A DNA stretch of 64,000 nucleotides from Ischnura elegans (Eukaryota; Arthropoda; Insecta; Odonata; Coenagrionidae), in the NCBI RefSeq assembly GCF_921293095.1, contig NC_060254.1:6324001-6388000 (forward strand). Direction: 5' to 3'. Positions 55,401 to 63,147 of this stretch are shown piece after piece. The first letter of the stretch is position 1. Each line of letters opens with the position of its first letter. The notes below the pieces were generated by a model. The model made no database searches, was not told the origin of the DNA, and was given only the letters and a program-made list of their open reading frames with translations. Position numbers and translations under genes: made by a program.

Positions 55401-58400
55401 CGACGGCATATCATTCATTTAAGTATGTAATTAGAACGATTTTGATGTTTACTAATGTCCGCTTAGCTTTTATATACAATAACTTCCTCCGTTTATTCGT
55501 AGGTACCGGAGAATTCGTCGTTTAGGACTGTATGTGCTTGTATTATGGGGTGAATTCCAGTCAATGCAACTTTTGATCGCTGATTGGAGACATCTAGGAA
55601 CATTTTTGTGCCAAAATAGTGTTATTTTCAACGTGACATCTCCCGTTAAGCTACTACTAATAATCACAGTGCCAGTGGTTGTAATGCACAAAGTTTGACA
55701 AGGTTGAAAAATATCGGCCAAGAGTTATCAGTGTTCCATCGTGATTGAATTGTAAAAAGTGCTATTACGCTATCGATAAATGTCTAACAGTAGTGTAAAA
55801 ATTGTCAGTGGCTTGCTAATCTCCGTTGTTCACCGTAGATATGACATTTCACGATCACGCTATTGAAATAAAAACTGTGAGTGAAGTTTGTTATTCCATT
55901 ATTTCAACGAATAGTAGTGAGAAAAGTCACCTGTGTCACTTGTGTGGGCTAATTTAAGGGTTTAAATCAGTGAATAAATAGTTGTTTTCATCATAACGAG
56001 TTCTGTTATTGTAAGTTGTACGTGATGAATATAAGAATGTGACAGTGACATCCAGTTTTTGATAAGAGTATTTGCCTATTTCCCACTATATTTTTATGGT
56101 ATATGCTAGTATATTGTTTCTGGATTTACCTATATTATTGAAATAGGTTATAGCTTGTGTGTGTGTTGGCAGCGAAACCGATTCGCGATCTCACATGTGG
56201 ATTGTGTGCGGACTGTTTTGCTGTGAATTCGTACCGTAGGACGGTTAGGACTACCTTCTCCGTTAATTCGGTGTTGCCAAATTCAACAGCACAGCTTACT
56301 CTAATGTCAACAGCACATCTTACGATCGTTATCCTCCAGTATTAATAGTTTCTTTTACAACTCGATTTGCCGCCGACGTTTAGCAATAATTTGTCTTAAC
56401 AAATTCCATGAGGGTCGTGGTATCAATTTTTGGTGTCCGAAAAAAAGGCTGGTGTCCTAACACCCCATGCCACACGCCTTCTAGGCGGCTTGCGGGGTAT
56501 TATGTAGATGTAGATGATGTAGATTTCAGGTGTACTATTCGAACGAGTGGCAACGTTATCATCCATTTTTCTGATCACTAAAACATACGAAGTGAAACGC
56601 TTGTACTTCATCATCCCGATGCCGCATTATTAATATCCCAAGTAATAATCTAGGCACAATGGCAATAGGAAAACTTGCCCAAGAATAACAGAACAAAATA
56701 AAGTGACGATGAGCGGCTAAATACTCCCGCAAAACAAATTTTACACCATGCGCTCAGCGTATTTCCCTACTCCCTACGGTTGTTTAGGCACCTATGACGT
56801 CACGCCTGGCCTCGGCAACGCTCGGGTGTCTTCGCGCAGTGGTCGGCTCAGAGAAATTTTTCTCGATTTTAAATGCAATTTTTTTATTTCTTTTGATGTT
56901 GAATGGAGAAACTGAAGGTATTTTTGCGAGCTAATGTATCCATTTGACTTATTCAAAATAGTTTTTAGAGCAATCTACGACCCATGCAAGTTCCTCATTC
57001 AGGCTACTTTTAAAAAACGACTCTAGCTAACTGTATGATAGAATCGCAACTTGAACTATTTCCTTCATTTGGTTTTATCAGAAAATTTTTATGATCAAAA
57101 TTGAATAAAATATTATGTAAAGGGTTTAATAAAAGTATAAGCATTCACCTAACCAAAAAGTAATTACATTCCTAGAAATGGGCAAAAATGTTGACATTTT
57201 AACAACACCGCCAGGATTTTCTACAACACCGAAATCACATGGCTTTTTTTAAGAAACTTAGCAAAAAATAACAATACGTTCACAGAACTCTACCCATTAG
57301 TTATTTTTATTTCACTTTATTGTACGGACCCAACCTATCCTGGCAGAGCTCTAGCCAAAGAATTAAGTTTGCAGCTGTCTTTTGGTGATTTATGAGTAGA
57401 AATATCAATAGATTTCTGTGCTTGGCTTTAAATTTGTTGGTGATTTTCCCATATTTTAAGGAAAAATTGGTCAAACATTTTTGGGGTGGTGGAGCACATT
57501 CACTGTTATCATCATACTTAATAATTTGCCTTCCAGGATAACCACCAGGTTCTCTTCAGGCATTGTGGCTGTACGAAAGCAGGCTTTACCTGTCTAGAGC
57601 CAGTGGTCAACACATTTGAGGATGCTTCCTGTGTGTTTCATGTTTCGTTGCCACCTCTACCACCCAGACTTCAGAAAGTCAAGGTATGAAGCTAAGTTGA
57701 TTCATATTAGTGTTGTTGTGTGGATTATGTCGTTTATTCTGATGTTAGTTAAGAGTAAGACGCTATACACTTTTACAAAACGCTTACAGGTCTGTTAAAA
57801 GCTCCTAGCACTTAGATCAGGGTTCTTACTGGTCATGAGTAGTGTGTCTGGGAAGTCTGGCACAGCAAAAATGATGAGAAATGTGGTTGAATGTGCATAG
57901 TGTTGCTGTATTGGAGCTGTGAGGTTGGTCTTTGTCCTCCTGCCTTGGTATTGCTTCTGCTATTACCCCAGCAGAAGAACGATTACCCAGTAATCTAAAT
58001 AATGGAATTATCTGAACATCGCATCTGTGCTCGTTAGAGAGTGAAGAAGGGGAGATCCTAGGGCCTACCCTATCAAGTTTTCAAGCCATTTTAGCCTTAA
58101 ACACACTGCGACATTACTTTTCCTATCTAGGAGGAAGTGAAGAAGAGTATGACCTTTACAGACTGGAAAAGCGCATAGAAACAGTTTCTATGTTAAAGAA
58201 ATCCAAACAAACTTACGTATTTAGCAATAATATTTAAATGCAATAATATTATTGAACTCTGGGCTATGATATTGCTTTTATTTCCCTCAATTTGCGCATT
58301 CCTGCAGTACACACTTCTCCAAAAAAAAACCCATCAAAAGTGTTAAAGAGAAGTTTCACTGTAGTTTGCTGAAGAATGTGGCATATAGTTAACTACCTCC

Positions 58401-61400
58401 TTTGGGATAAGACAGCCAGGCTCTGATACTGAAATTAAACTATTAATTAGCTGTATTTTCAGGGATTTTTTTTCATTAACCGATTTCAATAGTGTTGTTG
58501 TGCAATTTTGGCACTTTGTTCTAACCTTTTAGCATAATATTTTGTTAAAAGGAAAGTAAAAGTGCTAAATAAATTAAAAGCGGCTAAAACATGCTGAAAA
58601 TGCATAATATGTATTTCTATGTTTTTAGCTGATACATGTTCATCAAACCTAATGTGTTATCATTTGAACGTGGTACCCTCGTTTCCTTTATTTTTTGTAT
58701 AAAATGAATTGAGAGCTATAGGTGGAGCGTTATTCACTTGAGAGGAAAGCAATTTGGCTTAGTATTTGTGTACTGCATGATGAATTTATTGTGTGAAATT
58801 CCATATTCTTTTGCTTTCGGGCCAATTAATGTTCTTTTTATAAGGAAACAATGTGCCATATTAACAGAATGTAGAGGTGTGCGAATGATTGTGAAAACAG
58901 AGCCCCTCCCTTGAGTGTGTACAAGGGCGAAAGGGCATGATCCCAATGTTCCTGGTTGTATTTCTCAAATATTTCTGATTTCTTCAGGAGGCACTACCAC
59001 CTCAAAATGTCAAATACTATGTCGGGGTGAATTTGTGTGAGGGAAAACCTGTTTGCTGGTTGTGGAACCTGCTTGTCTATTCTTTCAAAAGGTGTTGCTG
59101 TGAAGTGAAATTATTCGAAGAACGGCTACAGGCAGGCTCCTCCCTCATCTGAGCACGAATGCAAACTCAGGTGGTCAAGGGGTCTAAATTGGGAGATATG
59201 GGCTTTTGCTATTGTTTGCTGGCCTCTACTATGTACCATTGTACCGCTTAGTGGAATACTTCGTAATGATTTTGACCATTTTACAACTTGTATCAGCTCA
59301 TTTAAGTATACCGGGACTAGCCACGGTGATAACTTTTTACGGAGTCACCCGCAATGCACAAATAGTGCGAAAAATCCACAGAGGAAAAATCATTCGCCTT
59401 GACCAGGATTCGAACCCGAATCCCTCGATTTCCGGCCGAGTGCTTTAGCCAGTTAAGCTACAGAGGCGTCATTCTCCCCTGTGGAAATTTCACAGGGGAG
59501 AATGACGCCTCGGTAGCTTAACTGGCTAAAGCACTCAGCCGGAAATCGAGGGATCCGGGTTCGAATCCCGGTCAAGGCGAATGATTTTTCCTCTGTGGAT
59601 TTTTCGCACTATTTGTATCAGCTCTGTTGAAAGATGTTTCAGATTAGTATTTCCTGGTGTTCACTTCACTTTTCTTATTATATATACAGGGTGTGTATTG
59701 TAAGAAATGAGAGTAAACACATTTTAACAAATTTTTTTGAATGTATCACTACAAAACTAGTAGTCTTTAAAGTGTTCTCCCTCAGAAACAGCACACTTCT
59801 CCATCTTTCCACACCTCGTGCAGTCTGTGTTCGTGAGCAATCAAAACATCCTTCAGAGCTGTGTAGGCAGCGTCCAGGGTCCCATGTTGGCATCCTTAGA
59901 TGAAGAGAAAAAAATCAGCTGTGGAATCATTGCTATGCTATTTTTTTGGCAGGAACTGTGGATTCTGTCAAAGCAGCTTGCATACTTGCTCCAAAGGATA
60001 TTATTTAAGTATACCGGGACTAGCCACGGTGATAACTTTTTACGGAGTCACCCGCAATGCACAAATAGTGCGAAAAATCCACAGAGGAAAAATCATTCGC
60101 CTTGACCGGGATCCCGGTCAAGGCGAATGATTTTTCCTCTGTGGATTTTTCGCACTAAAGGATATTTTTGTTTTTATTTCCAAGTACAGGCGGTCCTCGA
60201 CTTTCGTACAATTCGCACTTTCATACGTTCAAAATTGACACCTTATATTTGACTTCCGTATGCTAAATTCTGACTTTCGGACGTTGGTCTGTAATTTTTT
60301 TAAATTCCCGCAATGTTTACAGTGCATCCCAACATTCAATTGTTTCAAATGGGGTATATGCGAACAATACTAACGTATACAATGAAGGAAATCGTTGGTA
60401 GTTAACTCTAATATAGGATTTATTTAGGAGAGAGACTGCCTGCTATAGGCTCCTTCATTAAGAGATAAAGAAAGCCTTCGTTGGAGAGATTTTTCTAAAA
60501 AGTTGACTAGACATCAAATAGCTTTCAATAAAACTAGTAAGATCTTCTTTCTAATTGTGTTTTTTTCGTGTGAGTGCTGTTTAATTCATATACACCTTCG
60601 GCAACGATATTTTACGAAATATCACCCGAATTCAGTTTGTCTTTTTTTAATAACTTGCGAAATATACGCGATCACGAATGTCACCTGCAGGATGTGTGAA
60701 AATTAAAAGGTATCCAGAGTGAGAGTTCAACAATTACATTTGTTATGATTCTTGATATGCCTTTTTATTTATAGTGGACGTAATAAGTGGAATGTCAACT
60801 TAAACGCCAAGAGGAAGTTTCACTCGATAGCCAACAGAGTTCTTATTTTTTTTACCTTTATTTACATTTTCTGCATATTTTCGAAAGAAATTAGATGATT
60901 CGAGGAATTTTATTATCATATTATTAAAATTTAGTGAATTGATATAAAATCTGTGAATAAAAAGGTTTTAGTAGGTACATTCGGCTCTTTCAGAACGTAA
61001 CCCCTAATTAGTATGGAAGTCAATGGTTTGACTTACGTACATTTGACTTTCGTACAAGTTTTCTGGAACGCATTGTGTGCGAAAGTCTGGGACCCCCTGT
61101 AGTGTGAAAACCTCACCTTCAGAGGTATGTTATGGGAGCATACTTAAGAGACCGCTAGTTTTGTAGAGATATCGTCAGTGAAATTCTGTGGATAAATTTA
61201 TTCTCATTACATACTTGAGGTGCACATCCTGAATGAAGTGTGTTTACAATGGGTGTTTCTCTTAATTAAATTGAATGTCCAGGTAGATGACAGTTCCATC
61301 ATCCCAGAGGGTCTGGATGCCATGCTGGGGCACGATAGCAAGAGTGAGATGTCACTGGGGGAGCAGGGTGGGGCTCCGATGAAAGAGCATGCATCGTCCA

Positions 61401-61531
61401 CTCTGCCAGGCATGACTGAGTCCGTGAACAGTGAGACGTCGACAGACACAGCTACCAGTGTGGATGAACAGGTGCAACAAACTGCCAATCCGGAGATGTC
61501 ATCTGCAATTAGTTCCAGCAAAGATGGTTGA
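34265..61531 (+). CDS. KANSL2: KANSL2 (NSL2), subunit 2 of the NSL histone acetyltransferase complex
   Basis: KANSL2 is a core subunit of the nuclear NSL complex, which contains the MOF/KAT8 acetyltransferase, acetylates histone H4 and binds housekeeping promoters (family knowledge). Eight coding exons (34265-34494, 34592-34788, 35077-35242, 39537-39700, 46369-46508, 50920-51042, 57537-57683, 61283-61531) join with matching phases into 471 codons plus stop; human KANSL2 is about 490. Two Cys/His-rich zinc-binding domains are visible: an N-terminal one (CNYQHYKC, then FCLKHILED and FCAEHA) and a C-terminal one ([13 protein letters not shown], then HCLKHILL and FRHCGC). Between them lies the family signature [20 protein letters not shown] plus a basic helix ending [15 protein letters not shown]. 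The C-terminal tail is acidic and Ser/Thr-rich, ending ISSSKDG. It is transcribed divergently from cyclin T. Confidence 0.94.
34592..34788 (+). CDS. KANSL2: KANSL2 coding exon 2
   Basis: Acceptor CATTCCAG. Completes the first zinc-binding domain ([18 protein letters not shown]) and runs into a Ser-rich linker ([19 protein letters not shown]). Ends at TTTCG|GTACGT, phase 1. The preceding intron is only 97 bp. Confidence 0.92.
35077..35242 (+). CDS. KANSL2: KANSL2 coding exon 3 (acidic linker)
   Basis: Acceptor CATTTTCAG. Encodes [18 protein letters not shown] and an acidic run with [18 protein letters not shown], corresponding to the conserved ExDSxDSDxEDPL segment. Donor CTAAG|GTTAGT, phase 2. 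Confidence 0.92.
35472..36046. mobile_element. 575-bp hAT-like MITE with CAGGGGCGGTCTGG ends
   Basis: Ends GCAGGGGCGGTCTGGGGTG and (reverse complement) GCAGGGGCGGTCTGGCCAGG. CAGGGGCGG-type termini occur in hAT elements. No clear TSD, no coding. Confidence 0.6.
36766..37050. mobile_element. 285-bp Merlin-like MITE with 8-bp TSD
   Basis: Perfect direct repeat GAAATTCT at 36758-36765 and 37051-37058. Left end GGTGACTGTATAGTTTTATC continues for ~220 bp homologous to the TIR of 30330-31494 (shared ATCTTCACCAAA, AACTTATTT, GGGTGGG, AAAGATCGAAAAT). Right end (reverse complement) starts GGCAACTTTATAACAATAAT. Confidence 0.7.
37310..37470. repeat. Dispersed repeat shared with 63310-63480
   Basis: Both copies contain GCAATxxTTxGxAGxGGCGATAA then GTGATT and CTACTGCTCC, followed by a weaker match ending near a TTTGxAxCACTGxxA motif. 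Same orientation. Nature unknown, perhaps a SINE or MITE fragment. Confidence 0.4.
37738..37830 (+). repeat. Possible tRNA-derived SINE remnant
   Basis: GGAGTAGTGGTTAGCTTCGT has the A-box pattern TAGTGGTTAGC, and GGGATCGGGGTTTCAA follows at B-box distance but deviates from GGTTCGAxTCC. A similar GATCGGGGTTTxCAA piece occurs at about 47105. Decayed. Confidence 0.3.
38902..39023. repeat. 122-bp AT-rich hairpin with 40-bp arms
   Basis: TGAAAGATGATTTGCAATTT at 38902 is mirrored by AAATTGCAAATCATCTTTCA ending at 39023; arms of about 40 bp differ at one position and the loop is itself full of TTAAT/ATTAA inversions. Could be a small palindromic MITE. Confidence 0.8.
39537..39700 (+). CDS. KANSL2: KANSL2 coding exon 4 (family signature helix)
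   Basis: Acceptor ATCCTACAG. Encodes [20 protein letters not shown], then [20 protein letters not shown] and a basic tail. This is the most conserved block of KANSL2, nearly word for word. Donor ACTAA|GTAAGT, phase 1. Confidence 0.95.
39833..41918. mobile_element. hAT element E2 (2086 bp) with 8-bp TSD
   Basis: Perfect 8-bp TSD ACTTATAA at 39825-39832 and 41919-41926. Ends ATGGGGATGGACGGATACAG and (reverse complement) AAGGATGGTTGGATTGGATA. It matches E1 (14843-16500). No transposase is readable. A Tigger-like D element is inserted at 41002. Confidence 0.8.
41002..41325 (+). mobile_element. Tigger-like family D element (left part) inside E2
   Basis: Begins CAGTGGAACTTGGTTACTAC right after TA (41000-41001). 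Contains repeated TTAGTACG motifs. Same sequence in reverse at 22355-22645. The right boundary is unclear; E2 sequence resumes by about 41625 (GAGATTCTCCCGATGGTTGT). Confidence 0.6.
42401..43980. mobile_element. TA-flanked element G (1580 bp) with perfect 23-bp TIRs
   Basis: TA on both sides. Both ends begin CACCCATGTCTCGTATAGCG and agree for 23 bases. The subterminal parts contain repeated TTGCGCTATACGA-like motifs, typical of pogo/Tigger-type ends. No intact transposase. Confidence 0.85.
44692..46265. mobile_element. Probable piggyBac-like element P2 (TTAA TSD)
   Basis: TTAA at 44688-44691 and 46266-46269. Ends CCTTTTCGCGCCGAGC and (reverse complement) CCTCTTCCCTACGCAGG match weakly, but subterminal inverted blocks agree better: GTGGGGATAATC…CCCATCCCGGC at 44827-44875 versus the mirror of 46027-46066. 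Non-coding. Confidence 0.5.
46369..46508 (+). CDS. KANSL2: KANSL2 coding exon 5
   Basis: Acceptor TTTTTTGCAG. The carried-over A plus TG makes Met, followed by [20 protein letters not shown] and [20 protein letters not shown], ending RRAQ in phase 0 at CAA|GTGAGT. The YGVEALLH-like motif is characteristic of the family. Confidence 0.93.
47817..47964 (+). repeat. 148-bp near-identical repeat, copy 1
   Basis: Landmarks TTTGCACCAAATGTGTAGCA and AGTTGAATTTTGTGACATTT. It differs from copy 2 (52500-52647) at one base by eye, same orientation, 4.7 kb apart. Confidence 0.9.
48715..49146 (+). repeat. 216-bp in-frame tandem duplication in the RT pseudogene
   Basis: Unit 1 is 48715-48930 and unit 2 is 48931-49146, each starting GTCAATAAACACCATAATAG. 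216 bp is exactly 72 codons, so the open frame ([14 protein letters not shown]…TDPKEV twice) is preserved. Only about two base differences were seen. Confidence 0.95.
48715..50335 (+). pseudogene. Decayed non-LTR retrotransposon reverse transcriptase (Jockey/CR1-like)
   Basis: Plus-strand pieces in several frames follow the non-LTR RT order: [20 protein letters not shown], then [18 protein letters not shown], then [20 protein letters not shown], then the catalytic YADD at 49739-49750 in another frame, then [16 protein letters not shown] with [20 protein letters not shown]. The endonuclease is absent and frameshifts are several. The N-terminal part is duplicated in frame (48715-49146). Precise clade is undecided; Jockey or CR1 fit the [13 protein letters not shown] form. 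Confidence 0.85.
50920..51042 (+). CDS. KANSL2: KANSL2 coding exon 6 (second zinc-binding domain, part 1)
   Basis: 41 codons in phase 0 between TTCTTTCAG and CTG|GTGAGT. Encodes [20 protein letters not shown], then [20 protein letters not shown]. The C(x8)C(x9)HCLxH pattern matches the second zinc-binding module of KANSL2. Confidence 0.92.
52500..52647 (+). repeat. 148-bp near-identical repeat, copy 2
   Basis: Same sequence as 47817-47964 with T to A at one position. Lies in KANSL2 intron 6, while copy 1 lies in intron 5. No coding potential in common. Confidence 0.9.
53533..53895 (+). pseudogene. CGGBP1-like / hAT-derived BED-finger gene fragment
   Basis: Reads [18 protein letters not shown], an in-frame TAA at 53587-53589, then [60 protein letters not shown] and [10 protein letters not shown]; after a frameshift near 53830 it continues [16 protein letters not shown]. 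CxxC followed by H, then FLKAxxxxEKLDNPxFxEWL and a LRxDYI-like motif, is the pattern of CGGBP1 and the hAT-type transposons it derives from. The nonsense codon and frameshift make it a fossil. Confidence 0.65.
53890..54150 (+). repeat. 3' region of the CGGBP1-like element, copy 1
   Basis: Shares with 57040-57300: ACTTGAACxATTTCCTTCAT, GGTTTTATCAGAAA, AAATGTTATGTAAA-like and ACATTTTCTATAACACC/GGATTTTCTACAACACC, CACATGGCTTTT. Same orientation. It directly follows the fossil coding region. Confidence 0.7.
54490..54800 (+). repeat. tRNA-derived SINE-like repeat
   Basis: GGGTTCAAGTCCTGGCAGTA has a B-box-like GGTTCAAGTCC, followed by CACTCTGTCCATCAGATGGG ATGTTCAGTCCTGGTCC and TTAATGCCAGCATAGGGTTCCT, a body of the kind found in widespread arthropod SINEs (recalled, not searched). 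The A-box region is weak, so the 5' end is probably truncated. Confidence 0.45.
54899..57000. mobile_element. 2.1-kb element with ~200-bp imperfect inverted ends
   Basis: ATGGGGAACTTGCATG at 54902 mirrors CATGCAAGTTCCTCAT ending near 56998, and TGACGTCAAAGGTGCCTAAACA (read as two blocks, about 55088-55108) mirrors GTTTAGGCACCTATGACGTCA (about 56785-56805). Inside is AT-rich, non-coding sequence with a (GTAGAT) tract at 56500-56525. No TSD could be fixed; superfamily unknown. Confidence 0.6.
57040..57300 (+). repeat. 3' region of the CGGBP1-like element, copy 2
   Basis: Direct repeat of 53890-54150 without the coding part. It begins just right of the inverted-repeat element that ends near 57000. 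Confidence 0.7.
57537..57683 (+). CDS. KANSL2: KANSL2 coding exon 7 (second zinc-binding domain, part 2)
   Basis: 49 codons in phase 0 between GCCTTCCAG and AAG|GTATGA. Encodes [20 protein letters not shown], then [20 protein letters not shown] and LPPRLQKVK. Matches the conserved NQVLFKxC and CPLHFxLPP elements that close the zinc-binding module. Confidence 0.93.
58988..59026 (+). CDS. KANSL2: Candidate 39-bp cassette exon of KANSL2
   Basis: A TTTCTTCAG acceptor is followed by exactly 13 codons ([13 protein letters not shown]) and a GTGAAT donor, phase 0 on both sides, between exon 7 and the last exon. LPPQ resembles a stretch next to the second zinc module in vertebrate KANSL2. It could equally be chance inside an 3.6-kb intron. 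Confidence 0.3.
59300..59612 (-). mobile_element. Head-to-head tRNA-SINE dimer with 12-bp TSD
   Basis: TTGTATCAGCTC stands on both sides (59288-59299 and 59613-59624). Two tRNA-like heads face each other, inverted arm 59363-59483 and direct arm 59490-59611, with the A-box TAGCTTAACTGG and the B-box GGTTCGAATCC in each. The minus strand then continues into the SINE body and ends in CCCGGTATACTTAAAT. The TSD encloses the whole dimer, so it inserted as one unit or was formed during insertion. Confidence 0.85.
60003..60156 (-). mobile_element. Second palindromic SINE with 10-bp TSD and perfect 92-bp palindrome
   Basis: AAAGGATATT stands at 59993-60002 and 60157-60166. The same tail (ATTTAAGTATACCGGGACTA) as in the first dimer is followed by TAGTGCGAAAAATCCACAGA… to GACCGGGATCCCGGTC and back, a perfect palindrome at 60066-60157 with its centre in GGATCC. 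The tRNA head is cut within the B-box. Confidence 0.85.
60187..61099. mobile_element. Tigger-like element H (913 bp, TA TSD)
   Basis: TA on both sides. Ends CAGGCGGTCCTCGACTTTCG and (reverse complement) CAGGGGGTCCCAGACTTTCG; subterminal TTTGACTTxCGTAxA motifs on both sides. Non-coding. Lies 20 bp from the second palindromic SINE. Confidence 0.85.
61283..61531 (+). CDS. KANSL2: KANSL2 last coding exon (C-terminal tail and stop)
   Basis: Phase-0 exon after an AATGTCCAG acceptor. Encodes [20 protein letters not shown], then a low-complexity Ser/Thr/Glu/Gln-rich tail, with TGA at 61529-61531. It is in frame with exon 7 and is the only long open acceptor-proximal reading downstream. The tail has no recognised domain, so assignment rests on phase, position and composition. 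Confidence 0.8.
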   Translation, partial: VDDSSIIPEGLDAMLGHDSKSEMSLGEQGGAPMKEHASSTLPGMTESVNSETSTDTATSVDEQVQQTANPEMSSAISSSKDG

Positions 61532-62024
61532 CGTCATCAATTGTGGAGCCTTTTTACTATGCTAATTATGGTCTTGAAAGGTTTGTTGTTTTTTTTTATC
61601 CCTTTTTTAAAATCTATTTACTTGAGCTAAGTAAATACTCTGAATGTTTGACAGGCATGCCTGTGAGCTCTACCCTCACCTATCCAAACCAATCTTCAGG
61701 TTGAATTACTGAGTGAGTGAAAGGTTTACACGTTGCGTACGGCAGCGTTTACATCCCTCGTACCCCTCTGTTCTGGCAGGTATTTAGACTGGAACACTTA
61801 AATATGCACTCCTCTCTTCCGTTAATCTAGTGTTGTAAACAGAACACACGTTAAGAAATTAATGCGTGAAAAACGTGAATGCATGAAAGTAGTGGCTTTA
61901 AAAATGTGACTCCATTTAAACAAAAATTATATGCAGGTATTCTAAATGCATACAACTTATGCAAAAATATACGATTAATGATAGTTGCCCATTACATGTA
62001 AAAAAAATGATATAATTACAAAGC

Positions 62025-62680
62025 ACTGCAGGAGCAAGTGACTTTGTACGCAGTCACGCACGCTGGTGCAAAGTTGAATACACCAAAGGATGAAGTTCGC
62101 CATGAAAAAATATTTGACTTAGCTGGGATTCGAACCTGGAACTCCCAATTGCCGGTCTGATGTGTTAGCCTGTTACACTACCAAGCCATTTTCTCAGAGC
62201 GAACTTCAGGATGGGTTTTTTCAAACGAGATGTACACGTCACACTGTGGCATAGGGTCGTGCTTACTAAGCCACTGTCTGGGTGAAAAACCCTTATTTTG
62301 TCGCTGGTCTGCGACGACTAATTTCAGAGCACTGCAGGAACAAGTGACTTTGTAAGCAGTCATGCGCACGGGTGCAACTGGTTAACACACCTGACCGGCG
62401 ATCGGGAGATCCGGGTTCGAATCCCGGCTAAGGCAAATATTTTTTCATGGCGAACTTCATCCTTCGGTGTATTTAACATTGTGCCTGTGCGAGTGACTGC
62501 TTACTAAGTCACTTGTTTCAGCAGTGCTTTGAAATTCATCGTCGCAGACCAGCGACAAAATAAGGGATTTTTGTCCCGTCAGTGGCTTAGTAAGCACGAC
62601 CCCATGCCACATGTGCCACAGTGTGGACTTGTGGCGTCAACATCTTGTTTGGTAAAACCCATTCCGAAGTTAGATTCTCA
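62025..62680. mobile_element. Pair of oppositely oriented tRNA-SINE modules
   Basis: Minus-strand head: B-box GGTTCGAATCC read in reverse at about 62123-62133; plus-strand head at 62385-62440 with GGTTCGAATCCCGGC. Both continue into CAAATATTTTTTCATGGCGA, ACTTCATCC and a GTGACT…CAGTGCT block, and both contain CGTCGCAGACCAGCGACAAA AT and GGCTTAGTAAGCACGACC. Confidence 0.65.
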
Positions 62681-63147
62681 TTTTTTTTTTTTAATCCTTT
62701 CATATCAATGTTTATCTATGCAAGCTGTATTACCCATGATCTTGTTCTTGCATGCCTGTAGGTCATAATTTTAGTAAGTAATCTAAGGAGGGTGAAGATT
62801 ATTTTCTCAATCTATTTTAAGCTTACTATAATGCAGTTTTGTGTAACTAAACCTCCCGTCGGGCTCAATGTGTCCGACAGGCACAGCACATTTGAGTGTT
62901 TTTCATTTTGACATGCTCCATGGAGCCTTTCACTTTTTGCATTTTTACCGACAGGTCAGCGGCGGATTATTCAGCTTAATTAAGCAAAATGATGGCCCAT
63001 TAAAGCTATATAAAAGCATTAAAAGATAAATAAAATAGGAAAATGAAAAACACTGATCTTTATGTGGACTTACCGTGTAATATCTAAGGTGAATAAGTAC
63101 ATTATTAGTATAGAATTCACATGCTAAATACATTGCATTTAATAATA

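Larger units (their letters stand above)
51043..57536 (+). other. KANSL2 intron 6
   Basis: Holds the second 148-bp repeat, a CGGBP1-like fossil (53533-53895), a tRNA-SINE-like repeat (54490-54800), a 2.1-kb inverted-repeat element (54899-57000) and a direct repeat of about 260 bp (53890-54150 and 57040-57300). Nothing recognised at 51043-52490 or 52650-53520. Confidence 0.7.
57684..61282 (+). other. KANSL2 intron 7 region with palindromic SINEs
   Basis: Contains two palindromic SINE dimers (59300-59612 and 60003-60156), a Tigger-like element (60187-61099) and a candidate cassette exon (58988-59026). Nothing recognised at 57684-58980. Confidence 0.75.

Noticed and set aside
59489..59580. Apparent tRNA gene with A-box, B-box and near-cloverleaf fold
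   Set aside because: It lies in a SINE dimer with a mirrored copy, continues into the SINE body and lacks a consistent anticodon loop (no U33). It is a tRNA-derived SINE head, not a tRNA gene.
62385..62440. Second tRNA-like sequence with perfect B-box
   Set aside because: Same body sequence as the oppositely oriented module beside it; acceptor stem does not pair. SINE head.
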